NCBI RefSeq assembly: GCF_018398395.1
Contig: NZ_JAHCBF010000004.1
Span: 1 to 64,000, forward strand
Origin: Croceicoccus gelatinilyticus
Lineage (GTDB): Bacteria > Pseudomonadota > Alphaproteobacteria > Sphingomonadales > Sphingomonadaceae
Direction of reading: 5' to 3'
Length of the DNA stretch: 64,000 bases
Positions 44,643 to 53,770 of the stretch are shown piece after piece. Position 1 is the stretch's first letter, and every line of letters starts with the position of its first letter. The position numbers were made by a program, and so were the translations under genes. The notes under the pieces were generated by a model. That model was not told the origin of the DNA. It ran no database searches and saw only the letters and a list, made by a program, of their open reading frames with translations.

Positions 44643-45850
44643 ACGCGGGCGAGCTGCGTTTCTGAAATGCAGTAGGGCGGCATCACGTAGACGGTGTTGC
44701 CCAGCGGGCGCAGCAGCAGGTCGTTCTCGCGGAAGAACTTCAAGAGGCGCGGCTGCACGTCGGCCAGATAGCCTTGCGCACCCGGAACGTCGAAAGCCGC
44801 GATCGTGCCGCACTGGCGCACGTTTTCGATCTCGTGCTCTGCGGCCAGCGCGGCAAGGTGCTGCGCCTGCCGCTCCGCGAGCGTCGCCACCTGATCGCGC
44901 ACCGGCCCATCGCGCCAGATCGCAAGGTTCGCCACCGCCGCCGCGCAGGCGATGGGGTTCGCGGTGTAGCTGGACGAGTGGAAGAACATCTTGGCCCGGT
45001 CAGTGCTGTAATGCGCCTCCCAGATCGGCTCGCTCGCCATCGTGACCGCCAGCGGGATCGCCCCGCCGGTCAGCCCTTTCGACAGGCAGAGAATGTCGGG
45101 CACGACGCCCGCCTGTTCGCAGGCCAGCAGCGTGCCGGTGCGGCCCCAGCCGGTCATGACCTCGTCGGCGATGAACAGCGTGCCGTGGCGCGCACAGATC
45201 GCGCGCATTTCACCCAGCACCTCGGGCGAATACATCAGCATCCCGCCCGCGCCGAGCACCAGTGGCTCGACAATGAAAGCCGCCGCCCCGTTCGCGCAGG
45301 CGCGGTCGAGCGCGTCATAGCAGGCCTGCTCTGCGCCCTCGGCTGGAAACGGCACTTTGGCGACGTCGAACAGCAGCGGCTGATAGGCCTGGTTGAAGAC
45401 CCCCCGCTCGCCCACCGACATCGCGCCAATGGTGTCGCCGTGATAGGAATGCTCCATCACCACGATGCCTTCGCGCCGTTCGCCCTGCGCCTGCCAATAG
45501 CCGAGCGCCATCTTCAGCGCGACTTCGACCGCCGTGGAGCCGGAATCGGAAAAGAACACGCGGGTCAGCGCATCGGGCATCACCTCGCGCAGACCGCGCG
45601 CGACTTCTTCCGCCGGCTCGTGGGTCCAGCCCGCGAAGATCACCTGGTCGAGCTTCGTCGCCTGTTCGCGGATCGCCTCGATGATCGGCGGGTGGTTGTG
45701 CCCGTGCGTCGTCACCCACCACGAGGATATGCCGTCGATCACCTCACGCCCGGCTGCGGTGTGGAGCAGCGCGCCCTCGCCCTTCACGACCGTCGGGATC
45801 GCCTCTTCCAGTCCGTGCTGGGTGAAGGGATGCCAGATCGGGGAAGTCAT
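44582..45850 (-). CDS. bioA: Adenosylmethionine-8-amino-7-oxononanoate aminotransferase
   Basis: The 422-residue PLP enzyme makes 7,8-diaminopelargonate. It has the typical [15 protein letters not shown] start. The PLP-binding Asp lies in [14 protein letters not shown] and the Lys in [13 protein letters not shown]. Its start overlaps bioD by four bases (ATGA on the minus strand) and its end overlaps convergent bioB. It is the last gene of the biotin operon. Confidence 0.95.
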   Translation of the reverse strand: MTSPIWHPFTQHGLEEAIPTVVKGEGALLHTAAGREVIDGISSWWVTTHGHNHPPIIEAIREQATKLDQVIFAGWTHEPAEEVARGLREVMPDALTRVFFSDSGSTAVEVALKMALGYWQAQGERREGIVVMEHSYHGDTIGAMSVGERGVFNQAYQPLLFDVAKVPFPAEGAEQACYDALDRACANGAAAFIVEPLVLGAGGMLMYSPEVLGEMRAICARHGTLFIADEVMTGWGRTGTLLACEQAGVVPDILCLSKGLTGGAIPLAVTMASEPIWEAHYSTDRAKMFFHSSSYTANPIACAAAVANLAIWRDGPVRDQVATLAERQAQHLAALAAEHEIENVRQCGTIAAFDVPGAQGYLADVQPRLLKFFRENDLLLRPLGNTVYVMPPYCISETQLARVYEVIASALRSLREPAHDGA

Positions 45851-46479
45851 GCGCGGAAGTCCTGAAGATCGAAGTTTTCGCCGAAGGCCGCAGCCAAAGT
45901 TGCCGCGTCGAGCGGATCGACGAAAGGCAGCCGGCCCAGCCGTTTCACCTTGCCCATGGCGGCAATGATCGTCTCGCTGTCCTCGACCGCATCACCGACG
46001 AAAGCGACACCAAGGATCGGCACCCCGCGCGACCGCAGCGCCTCGATCGAAAGCAGCGAGTGGTTGATCGTGCCGAGCGCGGTTCGCGCCACCAGCACGA
46101 CAGGCGCGCCCCACGTGGCGAAGACGTCAGCGTAGAGCAGGTCACGCGTCAGCGGCACGAGCGCCCCACCCGCGCCTTCGACGACCAGCGGGCCTTCGAC
46201 AGCGGGCAATACAAGCCGAGCCGGATCGATCGTCACCCCGTCGATCTCTGCCGCTATGTGCGGCGATGCGGGCGTGGCGAGATCGTAGGCGGACGGCACG
46301 AAACGGTCTTGCGGCAGGCCCGAAAGCTCGATCACGCGGTCGCGGTCGGTGCGGCCTTCGTCGTCGGTGCCCGCCTGCACCGGCTTCCAGTAATGCGCGC
46401 CCAGTGCCCCTGCCAGCGCGGCGGCGAAGACGGTCTTGCCTATGTCGGTGTCGGTGCCGGTGACGACGATGGTGTTCAC
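45847..46479 (-). CDS. bioD: Dethiobiotin synthetase
   Basis: The 210-residue ATP-dependent carboxylase closes the ureido ring of dethiobiotin. The P-loop GTDTDIGKT is at residues 8-16, and [12 protein letters not shown] is the second nucleotide motif. Four-base overlaps on both sides couple it to bioC and bioA. Confidence 0.95.
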   Translation of the reverse strand: MNTIVVTGTDTDIGKTVFAAALAGALGAHYWKPVQAGTDDEGRTDRDRVIELSGLPQDRFVPSAYDLATPASPHIAAEIDGVTIDPARLVLPAVEGPLVVEGAGGALVPLTRDLLYADVFATWGAPVVLVARTALGTINHSLLSIEALRSRGVPILGVAFVGDAVEDSETIIAAMGKVKRLGRLPFVDPLDAATLAAAFGENFDLQDFRA

Positions 46480-47249
46480 GGCGCGCTCCTGCGGAAATGC
46501 CCGATAACGACTTCGTAAGTGACCGCCGCCCCCTGTTCTTCGAACCGCGCCATGACGCGGCGCATCTCCGCAGGGCCGAGCGGGCGATGTGTCGGCTGAG
46601 GAGTGCCGGCCCCAATGGCGCGAAGGCTGCGCAGGAAGCCCAGCGCATTGTCGTGGCTTTCGACACGATTCTGCACGACCAGATCACCGACCCGTGCATC
46701 CGATTGCATGGATTCCAGTTCCTCGACAGGCGCAAACTGGCGGGTTCCGGCTTCCAGCCCTTCCGCCTCGTGCGCCGCGCGCCATTCGGCAAACGTCGCC
46801 GCGCCCAGCGTTGCGAACAGGCAATGCCCACCGACTTTCACGCTGCGTAGCATTCTCTCCAGGCCCATGTCCTGATCGTCGAACCACTGCATCGCGAGGC
46901 TGGAGCAGACGAGATCGAATTCGCCCGTCTCGGGCAGTCCGTATTCGCCGTCCATCACCGCAAAGCGCCGCTCCGCGCTCTCTTCCACGCGCGCCTTGCA
47001 GCGGTCGACCATGGCGGGCGCTATATCGGTGACGAGCCATTCGCCGCCGACGCCCGCATCGATCAGCGCCTGCGTCAGGAACCCCGTCCCGCATCCGATC
47101 TCGAGAATGCGCGGGTTGTCCCGCAGGTCGAGCGCGGCGATCCGCGCGGCAAGGTCGCTGGCAACATCGTGCTGGACCCGCGCATGGCGATCATAGTCGC
47201 GGGCCGAACCGAAGGCCGCGCCGATCCGGTCGCGTTCGACCGCGTTCAT
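46476..47249 (-). CDS. bioC: Malonyl-ACP O-methyltransferase
   Basis: The 257-residue class I methyltransferase caps malonyl-ACP so that fatty-acid synthesis can build the pimeloyl chain. Its SAM motif is [15 protein letters not shown], and the substrate-side [10 protein letters not shown] is typical of BioC. The chosen Met overlaps the bioH stop (ATGA). A longer frame extends into bioH with no merit. Confidence 0.9.
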   Translation of the reverse strand: MNAVERDRIGAAFGSARDYDRHARVQHDVASDLAARIAALDLRDNPRILEIGCGTGFLTQALIDAGVGGEWLVTDIAPAMVDRCKARVEESAERRFAVMDGEYGLPETGEFDLVCSSLAMQWFDDQDMGLERMLRSVKVGGHCLFATLGAATFAEWRAAHEAEGLEAGTRQFAPVEELESMQSDARVGDLVVQNRVESHDNALGFLRSLRAIGAGTPQPTHRPLGPAEMRRVMARFEEQGAAVTYEVVIGHFRRSAP

Positions 47250-47875
47250 GCCGCGGCCCTCGCGAAGTCGGCGATGGCCTTTGCGGTCCATTCGGGCGCT
47301 TCGAGCGGGAGGAGATGGCCTGCATTCTCGCAAGTCATGCGAGTCACGCTTGCCTTGGCGAATACCGCCTCCCGCATCGCTTCGGGCAGCAGGGGATCGT
47401 TCGCGCCCTGCAAAGACAGCACCGGCAGGCCGCCCGCAGCATCGCGGAAGTCGCCGTCACGCAGCAGCTCCAGATCGGCGAGCAGTGACGCAGGTTCAGG
47501 CACCCCAGCCGCAGCATCCGCACCGCATCGCGTGCGAAAATCCGACAAGACTTGCGCCGGAGCCTGCGGCAGCCGCGCGATCATCCGGTCCAGCGGGCGG
47601 CGCGGCACACCGGGAAAGTCATCGCCCTCGAAGAACCGGTCGAACCCGTTCACCGCCACCATGCCGCGGCACCCTTCGGGCAAGCCCGCCAGCCAGTGCA
47701 TCGCGCCAAGGCTGTGCCCCACGACGACGCAAGGTCCATCGCTCTCCACCATGACCGGCGTGCCGAAATAGCCTCGGTCGGCCAAGCGGCAATCGAACCC
47801 GTACAAATGCCTCACGACACCCGACCAGATCGAGGCATCGAAGCCCCATCCGTGCATGAACAGCAACGCCGTCAC
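47246..47875 (-). CDS. bioH: Alpha/beta hydrolase, pimeloyl-ACP methyl ester esterase-like
   Basis: The 209-residue hydrolase has the nucleophile Ser55 in VVGHSLG, an acid in GANDPLLP and a His in ENAGHLLPLE. In the biotin operon it should remove the methyl cap that BioC adds. It is shorter than E. coli BioH (about 256), so it may be one of the other BioH-replacing esterases; the symbol marks the role. Four-base overlaps tie it to bioF and bioC. Confidence 0.82.
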   Translation of the reverse strand: MTALLFMHGWGFDASIWSGVVRHLYGFDCRLADRGYFGTPVMVESDGPCVVVGHSLGAMHWLAGLPEGCRGMVAVNGFDRFFEGDDFPGVPRRPLDRMIARLPQAPAQVLSDFRTRCGADAAAGVPEPASLLADLELLRDGDFRDAAGGLPVLSLQGANDPLLPEAMREAVFAKASVTRMTCENAGHLLPLEAPEWTAKAIADFARAAA

Positions 47876-49032
47876 GACCGCTCACCAATCGCGGCCAGCA
47901 GGGCATCGACGTCCCCTTCCCCATGCGTCGCGCGCAGGGCGAGGCGCAGGCGGCTCGTGCCCTTGGGCACCGTCGGCGGGCGGATGGCAGAGGCGATCAT
48001 GCCGGCCTCTTCCAGTCGCGCCGAAAGCGCCAGTGCGTCCTCGGCCTCGCCGATCAGGGCAGGGACGATCTGCGTGCTCGACGCAGCGACATCGAAGCCG
48101 CGCGTGGTCAGCCCTTCGCGCAGCCGGTCGCCCAAAGCGGCAAGATGGGCGCGCTCCGCGTCCATCTCCGGCACGAGATCCAGCGCCGCATCGATCGCGC
48201 CCAGAACGGCGGGCGGCGGCGCGGTGGTGTAGATGAAGCCGCTGCTCGCATTGACGAGGTAGTCGATCAGCACGCGCGATCCCGCGACATAGGCCCCGAA
48301 CCCGCCCAGCGCCTTGCTGAACGTGCCCATCGTGACGTCCACCGCGCCCGGCACCGTTGCCGAAAGTCCCGCACCTTTCGGCCCCAGAACGCCGGTCGCA
48401 TGGGCCTCGTCGACATAGAGCAATGCGTCGTATTCCCGCGCCAGACGCGCCAGTTCTGCCATGTCGGCGCGGTCGCCGTCCATGCTGAAGACGCTTTCGG
48501 TCAGGATCACCCGCGCAGGCGCATCGGCGTTTTCGGTCAGCAGCTTTTCGAGCGCTGCCATGTCGTTGTGCGCGAACCGCGTCTGGCGAATGCCCGCGAC
48601 ATTGCAGCCTGCGTGCATGCTGGCGTGGTTCAGCCGGTCGGTCAGGACAACCGCCCCCGGCACTGCCGCGAGGATCGCCGGAATCACCGCCGCGTTCGCC
48701 TGCCAGCCCGATGCGAAGATCAGCGCCGCCTCGGTCCCCTTGAACCGCGCGATCTTGTCCTCCAGCGCGAGGTGCGCCTCGTGCGTGCCGGTCACCAGCC
48801 GCGATGCGCCGCTGCCGCTGCCCATGCGCGCCGCCCATTCGCCGGCGCGTTCGGCCAGCAGCGGATGGCGCGCGAGGCCGAGGTAGTCGTTGCTGGAGAA
48901 ATCGAGCATTTCCCGCCCGTCCCGCACGATCCGCCCATTCCCTGCCAGCGCGGCAGAACGCAGCGTCCGGCTCAGGCCGCGCGCGGCTTTCTGCGCGAGC
49001 AGGTCCTCGAAAATGGGGTCGATCCTCGTCAT
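47872..49032 (-). CDS. bioF: 8-amino-7-oxononanoate synthase
   Basis: The 386-residue PLP enzyme condenses pimeloyl-ACP with alanine. Signatures include DFSSNDYLGLARHP near residue 45, DEAHATGVLGPKG, and the PLP Lys in GTFSKALGGFGAYV. It opens the leftward bioF-bioH-bioC-bioD-bioA operon, so its upstream gap (161 bases to the divergent PAS kinase-like gene) must hold the promoter. I see no obvious known biotin operator there. Confidence 0.95.
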   Translation of the reverse strand: MTRIDPIFEDLLAQKAARGLSRTLRSAALAGNGRIVRDGREMLDFSSNDYLGLARHPLLAERAGEWAARMGSGSGASRLVTGTHEAHLALEDKIARFKGTEAALIFASGWQANAAVIPAILAAVPGAVVLTDRLNHASMHAGCNVAGIRQTRFAHNDMAALEKLLTENADAPARVILTESVFSMDGDRADMAELARLAREYDALLYVDEAHATGVLGPKGAGLSATVPGAVDVTMGTFSKALGGFGAYVAGSRVLIDYLVNASSGFIYTTAPPPAVLGAIDAALDLVPEMDAERAHLAALGDRLREGLTTRGFDVAASSTQIVPALIGEAEDALALSARLEEAGMIASAIRPPTVPKGTSRLRLALRATHGEGDVDALLAAIGERS

Positions 49033-49193
49033 CCGGGGGCTTCTTGGTCGAAGTCGCGCCGCGCGGCAAGTTTCACTGGCGATCAGGGGCGGGCGCTCGC
49101 CCTGAACTTAACGTCAGGTCAATGGACTTGATGTTCGCATCATGTTTCCGCTACCGACGCCCAACACGTTGAGCAAGGACGAGAATAGACGAC

Positions 49194-50078
49194 ATGACGG
49201 GCGCTGCGGCACCTTCATCAAACTCCAGCGGACTTGCCGCTATCGTGATCGATGCGCAGGCGAAAATCCTGGCCCGCACAGCCGCATCCGTTCCCGGCTT
49301 CACCGGCCGCGATCTCGAACCCGGCCGCTTTCTGGACGAAGCCGACACCCCCTTCGGAGAAGCTTTCTACGAATGCGTGAACACCGTCGCGCGCAACGGC
49401 GAACGCCGCTTTGAACGCAGGCTTGAGAGCGAGGACGGCAGCCACGCCGTTGACCTCTGGTTTCAACCGTGCAGCGCGGGCCAACCCGCAGCGGACGGAG
49501 CCGTCGTCGTCGTGATCGAGGAAATGCAGCCGGACGCGGAACAGGGTGAAAGGCACAACCTACAGAACATCCTTGCGCAAGTGCGGGGCCTGGTCACCCT
49601 GGGCCAGAGGGAAGCCGCATCGATTTCCCAGTTCGCCAGCCTGCTTTGCGACCGTATCGACGTGCTGATCGCGGTCGACACGCTCTATGCCGATGGCGAC
49701 AAGGCACCCCTTCGCGCCGTGACCGAGAAAACGGCACATGCCGCCGGTCTTTCCGAACTCGCGATGGATGGCGAAGACCTTTCGATTTCACGTGCGCTGG
49801 CCCTTCCGCTGGCCCTGATCCTGCATGAATGGAGCAGCCCGCTGGCCCGTCATGCCCATGCAACGCCGGATCAGCCGCCGATCGCGGTGGCATGGCGCAT
49901 GGAGGAGGCGGAACTCCTGATCGACTGGACCGAGGCCGGCGCTAACGAATACGCGGGACGCGCATCGGCGCTGGCGGATCGCATGGTCGAGGCCACGGTC
50001 TATCGCGCGGGCGGCATCGTGCACGAGCGTGAGACCAGCGAAGGCATGCGCCGCACGATCCGCCTGCCGCTCGCCTGA
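49194..50078 (+). CDS. PAS protein with degenerate HWE/HisKA_2-type kinase core
   Basis: The 294-residue protein has a PAS-like domain (residues 10-110). A HisKA_2-like dimerisation helix pair follows, with a candidate His in ERHNLQNILAQVRGLV. A C-terminal domain shaped like an HWE ATPase comes last. Where an N-box would read HELxxNAxKYG, the sequence is LHEWSSPLARHAH, and no GxGxG boxes are present. It therefore probably does not bind ATP and may work as a phosphotransferase or dead kinase. Its partner is not in the window. Confidence 0.75.
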   Translation: MTGAAAPSSNSSGLAAIVIDAQAKILARTAASVPGFTGRDLEPGRFLDEADTPFGEAFYECVNTVARNGERRFERRLESEDGSHAVDLWFQPCSAGQPAADGAVVVVIEEMQPDAEQGERHNLQNILAQVRGLVTLGQREAASISQFASLLCDRIDVLIAVDTLYADGDKAPLRAVTEKTAHAAGLSELAMDGEDLSISRALALPLALILHEWSSPLARHAHATPDQPPIAVAWRMEEAELLIDWTEAGANEYAGRASALADRMVEATVYRAGGIVHERETSEGMRRTIRLPLA

Positions 50079-50156
50079 TCGCTTCGCACAGGTCTGCGCA
50101 GCAGACGTGCCAAGAGCCTTGCGCGATAACGGGCAGTGGGTTCAGAACCTGTCCGC

Positions 50157-51299
50157 ATGATCGCCGCCTCCGCACTCGACTACCGCGAACTCTCCCGACG
50201 GCGCCTGCCGCATTTCCTGTTCGAATATATCGACGGCGGCTCCTACGCCGAAGTCACGCTGGAACGGAACGTCGACGACCTGAAGCACATCGCCTTGCGC
50301 CAGCGTGTGCTGCGCGATGTGTCGAACCTCGACCTGTCGACCGAGATCTTCGGTCAGAAACTGGCGCTTCCCGTCGCGCTGGCACCGATCGGACTGGCCG
50401 GTCTCAACGCGCGGCGCGGAGAGTGCCAGGCTGTGCGCGCGGCGGAAAGCGCGGGCATTCCCTTCACGCTATCGACCGTGTCGGCCTGCAACATCGAGGA
50501 AGTGGCAGCCGCCGCAACCAGACCGTTCTGGTTCCAGCTCTACATGATACGCGACCGCGCCTTCATGCGCGACCTTATGGCCCGTGCCCGCGCCGCTGGA
50601 TGTTCGACAATGGTGTTCACGGTCGACATGCCGGTGCCGGGAAGCCGGTACCGCGACTATCATTCCGGGCTCGCCGGGGCCGCAGGGTTGAAAGGCGCGC
50701 TCCGGCGCACTTTTCAGGGCGCTTTGAAGCCGCACTGGGCTTGGGATGTCGGCGTGATGGGGCGGCCGCATTCACTGGGCAATGTCGAGCCTGTGCTGGG
50801 CGATCAGTCCGGGATCGAGGACTTCTTCGCGTGGATGCGCAACAATTTCGATCCCTCGATCAACTGGAAGGATCTCGACTTCATTCGGGCGGAGTGGGAC
50901 GGGCCGCTGATCATCAAGGGCCTGCTCGACCCCGATGACGCGCGCGAAGCCGCGGAATTGGGCGCGGACGGGATCGTCGTGTCGAACCACGGCGGCCGTC
51001 AGCTCGATGGCGTGCTTTCGACCGCACATGCCTTGCCACCGATCGCCGATGCGGTCGGCGACCGGCTGACCGTGCTGGCCGATGGCGGCATTCGATCGGG
51101 GCTCGACGTCGTAAGGATGCTCGCGCTGGGCGCAAAGGGCGTACTGATCGGACGGGCTTGGGCCTATGCGCTGGGTGCGCGCGGGCAGGCCGGCATCGAA
51201 CACGTGCTGAAACTGATCGATGCGGAAATGCGGGTTGCGATGTCCCTTACCGGCGTCACCCGCATCGACCAGATCGACCGTTCGATCCTCGCCGAATAG
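50157..51299 (+). CDS. lldD: L-lactate dehydrogenase (FMN, quinone-linked)
   Basis: The 380-residue flavoenzyme oxidises L-lactate to pyruvate at the membrane. It resembles E. coli LldD along most of its length. It shows FLFEYIDGG near residue 22, [11 protein letters not shown], and the catalytic His278 in [11 protein letters not shown]. The C-terminus stops about 16 residues short of the E. coli protein. Its ATG is preferred to a GTG seven codons upstream by alignment with E. coli. No lactate permease or LldR is adjacent. Confidence 0.93.
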   Translation: MIAASALDYRELSRRRLPHFLFEYIDGGSYAEVTLERNVDDLKHIALRQRVLRDVSNLDLSTEIFGQKLALPVALAPIGLAGLNARRGECQAVRAAESAGIPFTLSTVSACNIEEVAAAATRPFWFQLYMIRDRAFMRDLMARARAAGCSTMVFTVDMPVPGSRYRDYHSGLAGAAGLKGALRRTFQGALKPHWAWDVGVMGRPHSLGNVEPVLGDQSGIEDFFAWMRNNFDPSINWKDLDFIRAEWDGPLIIKGLLDPDDAREAAELGADGIVVSNHGGRQLDGVLSTAHALPPIADAVGDRLTVLADGGIRSGLDVVRMLALGAKGVLIGRAWAYALGARGQAGIEHVLKLIDAEMRVAMSLTGVTRIDQIDRSILAE

Positions 51300-51309
51300 C
51301 GTTACGCGG

Positions 51310-51519
51310 TCAGGAGCGCCTGCTTTCTAGGACGCGGTCGCTGCGCCATTCCGCAAAGGCCATCGCCTCACACAAGCCGGAGATGACGAGTAGCAGGAAC
51401 GCCGCAGCAGGTTCAACGCCCGCAGGGGATTTCAGCCCCTCGATCACGAAACCGAGGGCGACCAGCCCGGCGGAGAACCAGCAATAATAGCGCAACACGC
51501 GTGCGTGCTCGTCGAACAT
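51310..51519 (-). CDS. Small two-helix membrane protein
   Basis: The 69-residue product has two hydrophobic stretches (VLRYYCWFSAGLVALGFVI and a second around AAAFLLLVISGLCEAMAF) and a basic C-terminus. It faces the lldD stop and lies downstream of csoR on the same strand. I do not recognise the family; it may be an accessory of the copper locus or unrelated. Confidence 0.6.
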   Translation of the reverse strand: MFDEHARVLRYYCWFSAGLVALGFVIEGLKSPAGVEPAAAFLLLVISGLCEAMAFAEWRSDRVLESRRS

Positions 51520-51593
51520 TAAACAAAACCCTCGTCCAAGATCCCGTCCGTAAGATATGCGCAGACGATTAAGATCGGCTGAAGCCGGGCGCC

Positions 51594-51872
51594 TTATCGC
51601 TTGGCCTTTTCGATGAGGTCGATCAGTTCGCCGAACTTTTCGCGCTGTTCGTCCTCGCTGCCGCTGGCAATGGCCTCGGCAACGCAGTGCGCTGCGTGGT
51701 TTTTCAGGATCTCGCTCTCGGCCCGGCCCAGCGCGACCTTGATCGCCTGGACCTGATGCAGGATGTCGATGCAGTAGCGGTCGTCGACCACCATCTGCGC
51801 CACGCCGCGCACCTGCCCCTCGATCCGGCGCAGGCGGTTCACCACGGCCGTGTTGTCCTTGCAGTGCGCCAT
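51594..51872 (-). CDS. csoR: CsoR-family copper-sensing repressor
   Basis: The 92-residue all-helical repressor shows the copper ligands Cys34, His59 and Cys63 (RYCIDI and KNHAAHC), matching the Cys-His-Cys set of CsoR. FrmR or RcnR would differ at the last position. An extra His3-Cys4 at the N-terminus recalls RcnR and could widen metal choice. It is divergent from copA with a typical operator between them, so it likely represses copA-copB (and perhaps itself) until Cu(I) binds. Confidence 0.9.
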   Translation of the reverse strand: MAHCKDNTAVVNRLRRIEGQVRGVAQMVVDDRYCIDILHQVQAIKVALGRAESEILKNHAAHCVAEAIASGSEDEQREKFGELIDLIEKAKR

Positions 51873-51889
51873 TGCGTGTCTCGCTTGAA

Positions 51890-51906
51890 ATACCCTCGGG
51901 GGGTAT
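51890..51906. promoter_or_regulatory. CsoR operator between csoR and copA
   Basis: ATACCCTCGGGGGGTAT is an inverted repeat with ATACCC and GGGTAT arms, the usual CsoR-type G/C-tract operator. It overlaps the probable copA promoter, 17 bases before the copA start. Confidence 0.8.
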
Positions 51907-51916
51907 CTAGAACCGC

Positions 51917-51930
51917 ATTGTCATGACAAT
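51917..51930. promoter_or_regulatory. 14-bp perfect palindrome over the copA start codon
   Basis: ATTGTCATGACAAT is its own reverse complement, and the copA ATG lies inside it. No ribosome-binding site precedes this ATG, and the CsoR site is just upstream, so the copA message may have a very short leader. Confidence 0.5.
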
Positions 51931-53770
51931 CAAGCCCTCGCTGATTTCACCCCATTCCCGCCGATCTTTCCTGCGCCGTGGCCTGCAATCGGGCGCGGTC
52001 GCAACGGCTGCGTTCTCGGTACCGGCATGGGCGCGCGGGGCAGACATGAACGGCGCGCACGTCCGCAAGGGTTTCGACGAGGTGTCGGGCCACCGCATCG
52101 ACCTGACCGTCGGACAGGGGATGCAGATGGTTCAGGGGCGGCAGGGCCATGCCTTTGCCGTCAACGGCAGCGTTCCGGGCCCGCTGGTTCGGTTGAAGGA
52201 AGGGCAGCATGTCCAGCTTGCCGTCACCAACACGCTTGCAGAAGATACCTCGATCCACTGGCACGGGCTGCTGCTGCCGTTCCAGTATGACGGCGTCCCC
52301 GGTGTCAGCTTTCCCGGCATCGCGCCGGGCCAGACTTTCGTCGCCGATTTCACCGTGCGGCAGTCGGGCACCTACTGGTGGCACAGCCACTCCAACCTGC
52401 AGGAACAGGCCGGTCACTACGGCCCGCTCGTCATCGATCCGGCCGGGCCCGATCCGGTGCAGGCGGACCGCGACTATGTCCTGCTGTTGAGCGAGTTCAC
52501 CCCGCTCCACCCGCATACGATCATGGACAAGCTGAAGAAGGGCGAAGGCTACTTCAATTATCAGCAGACGAGCTGGACCGACGATTATCGGCTGGACGGG
52601 TCCGATCGCCGGATGTGGGCGCGCATGCGGATGATGGCGACCGACATTCTCGACGTGACGGGTTCGACTTATACCTACCTCGCCAACGGGCACGGGCCGG
52701 AAGAAGGGCTGGAATACGCGTTCAACGTGGGTGAGCGCGTGCGCCTTCGCGTCATCAACGGCAGCGCGATGAGTTTCTTCAACATTCGTATTCCGGGCGT
52801 GAAGATGTGGGTCGTGGCCGCAGACGGCCAGAACGTGCGCCCGGTCGAGGTCGACGAATTCCAGATCGGCACGGCAGAGACTTACGACATCGTGGTCGAG
52901 CCGACGGGCGAGGCGCATACGATCGTGGCAGAGGCGATGGACCGTTCGGGCATGGCCGTGGCGACGCTGGCCAGCCGCCCCGGTGCGCGTGCCGAAGTCC
53001 CCGCGCTACGCGATCCGCCGCTGCTGACGATGGCCGATATGGGCATGGGCGGCATGGATCACGGATCGGGCGGCGACATGTCGGGGATGGATCACGGTTC
53101 CATGGATCATGGCTCGATGAACCACGGCTCGATGGACATGGGCTCGATGGATCACGGCTCTATGGATCACGGCGCCACGGCTGGCGGCGCGATGGACATG
53201 TCGGGTCACTCGATGCGCGATACCTCGCTCCTGCCCGATGACGTCAAGGTCGGCCCCGGCATCGACATGGTCGCGATGAACCCTGTCGACCGCATGGGCG
53301 ATCCGGGCATCGGCCTGTCGGACGTTGGCCACCGCGTGCTGAATTACCGCGATCTCGTTGCACTCAAGATGAACCCCGACCACCGCGCCCCGTCGCGCGA
53401 GATGGAGATCCATCTTACCGGCAACATGGAACGCTACATGTGGTCGTTCGACGGCAAGAAGTTCAGCGCCGTGACCGACGAACCGATCCGCTTCGGCTTT
53501 AACGAGCGTGTGCGGGTAAAGCTCGTCAACGACACTATGATGGCGCACCCGATCCACCTGCACGGCCACTTCTTTGAACTGGTCAACGGCGCGAACGCGA
53601 TGCACCAGCCGCTCAAACATACCGTGATCGTACAACCCGGCGGCAGCGCGCGCTTCGACCTCACCGCGAACGAGCCGGGCGACTGGGCGTTTCACTGCCA
53701 CCTGCTCTACCACATGCATTCGGGGATGTTTCAGATCGTCTCGGTCGATTTCCCGGAGAACGGCGAATGA
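51923..53770 (+). CDS. copA: Multicopper oxidase CopA (periplasmic copper resistance)
   Basis: The 615-residue oxidase has a twin-arginine leader (SRRSFLRRGLQ) and three cupredoxin domains. The copper motifs are HWHG, YWWHSHS, HPIHLHGHF and the type 1 site HCHLLYHMHSGM at the C-terminus. A Met/His/Gly/Ser-rich insert (residues about 373-435, MDHGSM-type repeats) should bind extra copper. It oxidises Cu(I) and sequesters copper in the periplasm. It overlaps copB by four bases. The P-type ATPase also called CopA is a different protein. Confidence 0.93.
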   Translation: MTIKPSLISPHSRRSFLRRGLQSGAVATAAFSVPAWARGADMNGAHVRKGFDEVSGHRIDLTVGQGMQMVQGRQGHAFAVNGSVPGPLVRLKEGQHVQLAVTNTLAEDTSIHWHGLLLPFQYDGVPGVSFPGIAPGQTFVADFTVRQSGTYWWHSHSNLQEQAGHYGPLVIDPAGPDPVQADRDYVLLLSEFTPLHPHTIMDKLKKGEGYFNYQQTSWTDDYRLDGSDRRMWARMRMMATDILDVTGSTYTYLANGHGPEEGLEYAFNVGERVRLRVINGSAMSFFNIRIPGVKMWVVAADGQNVRPVEVDEFQIGTAETYDIVVEPTGEAHTIVAEAMDRSGMAVATLASRPGARAEVPALRDPPLLTMADMGMGGMDHGSGGDMSGMDHGSMDHGSMNHGSMDMGSMDHGSMDHGATAGGAMDMSGHSMRDTSLLPDDVKVGPGIDMVAMNPVDRMGDPGIGLSDVGHRVLNYRDLVALKMNPDHRAPSREMEIHLTGNMERYMWSFDGKKFSAVTDEPIRFGFNERVRVKLVNDTMMAHPIHLHGHFFELVNGANAMHQPLKHTVIVQPGGSARFDLTANEPGDWAFHCHLLYHMHSGMFQIVSVDFPENGE

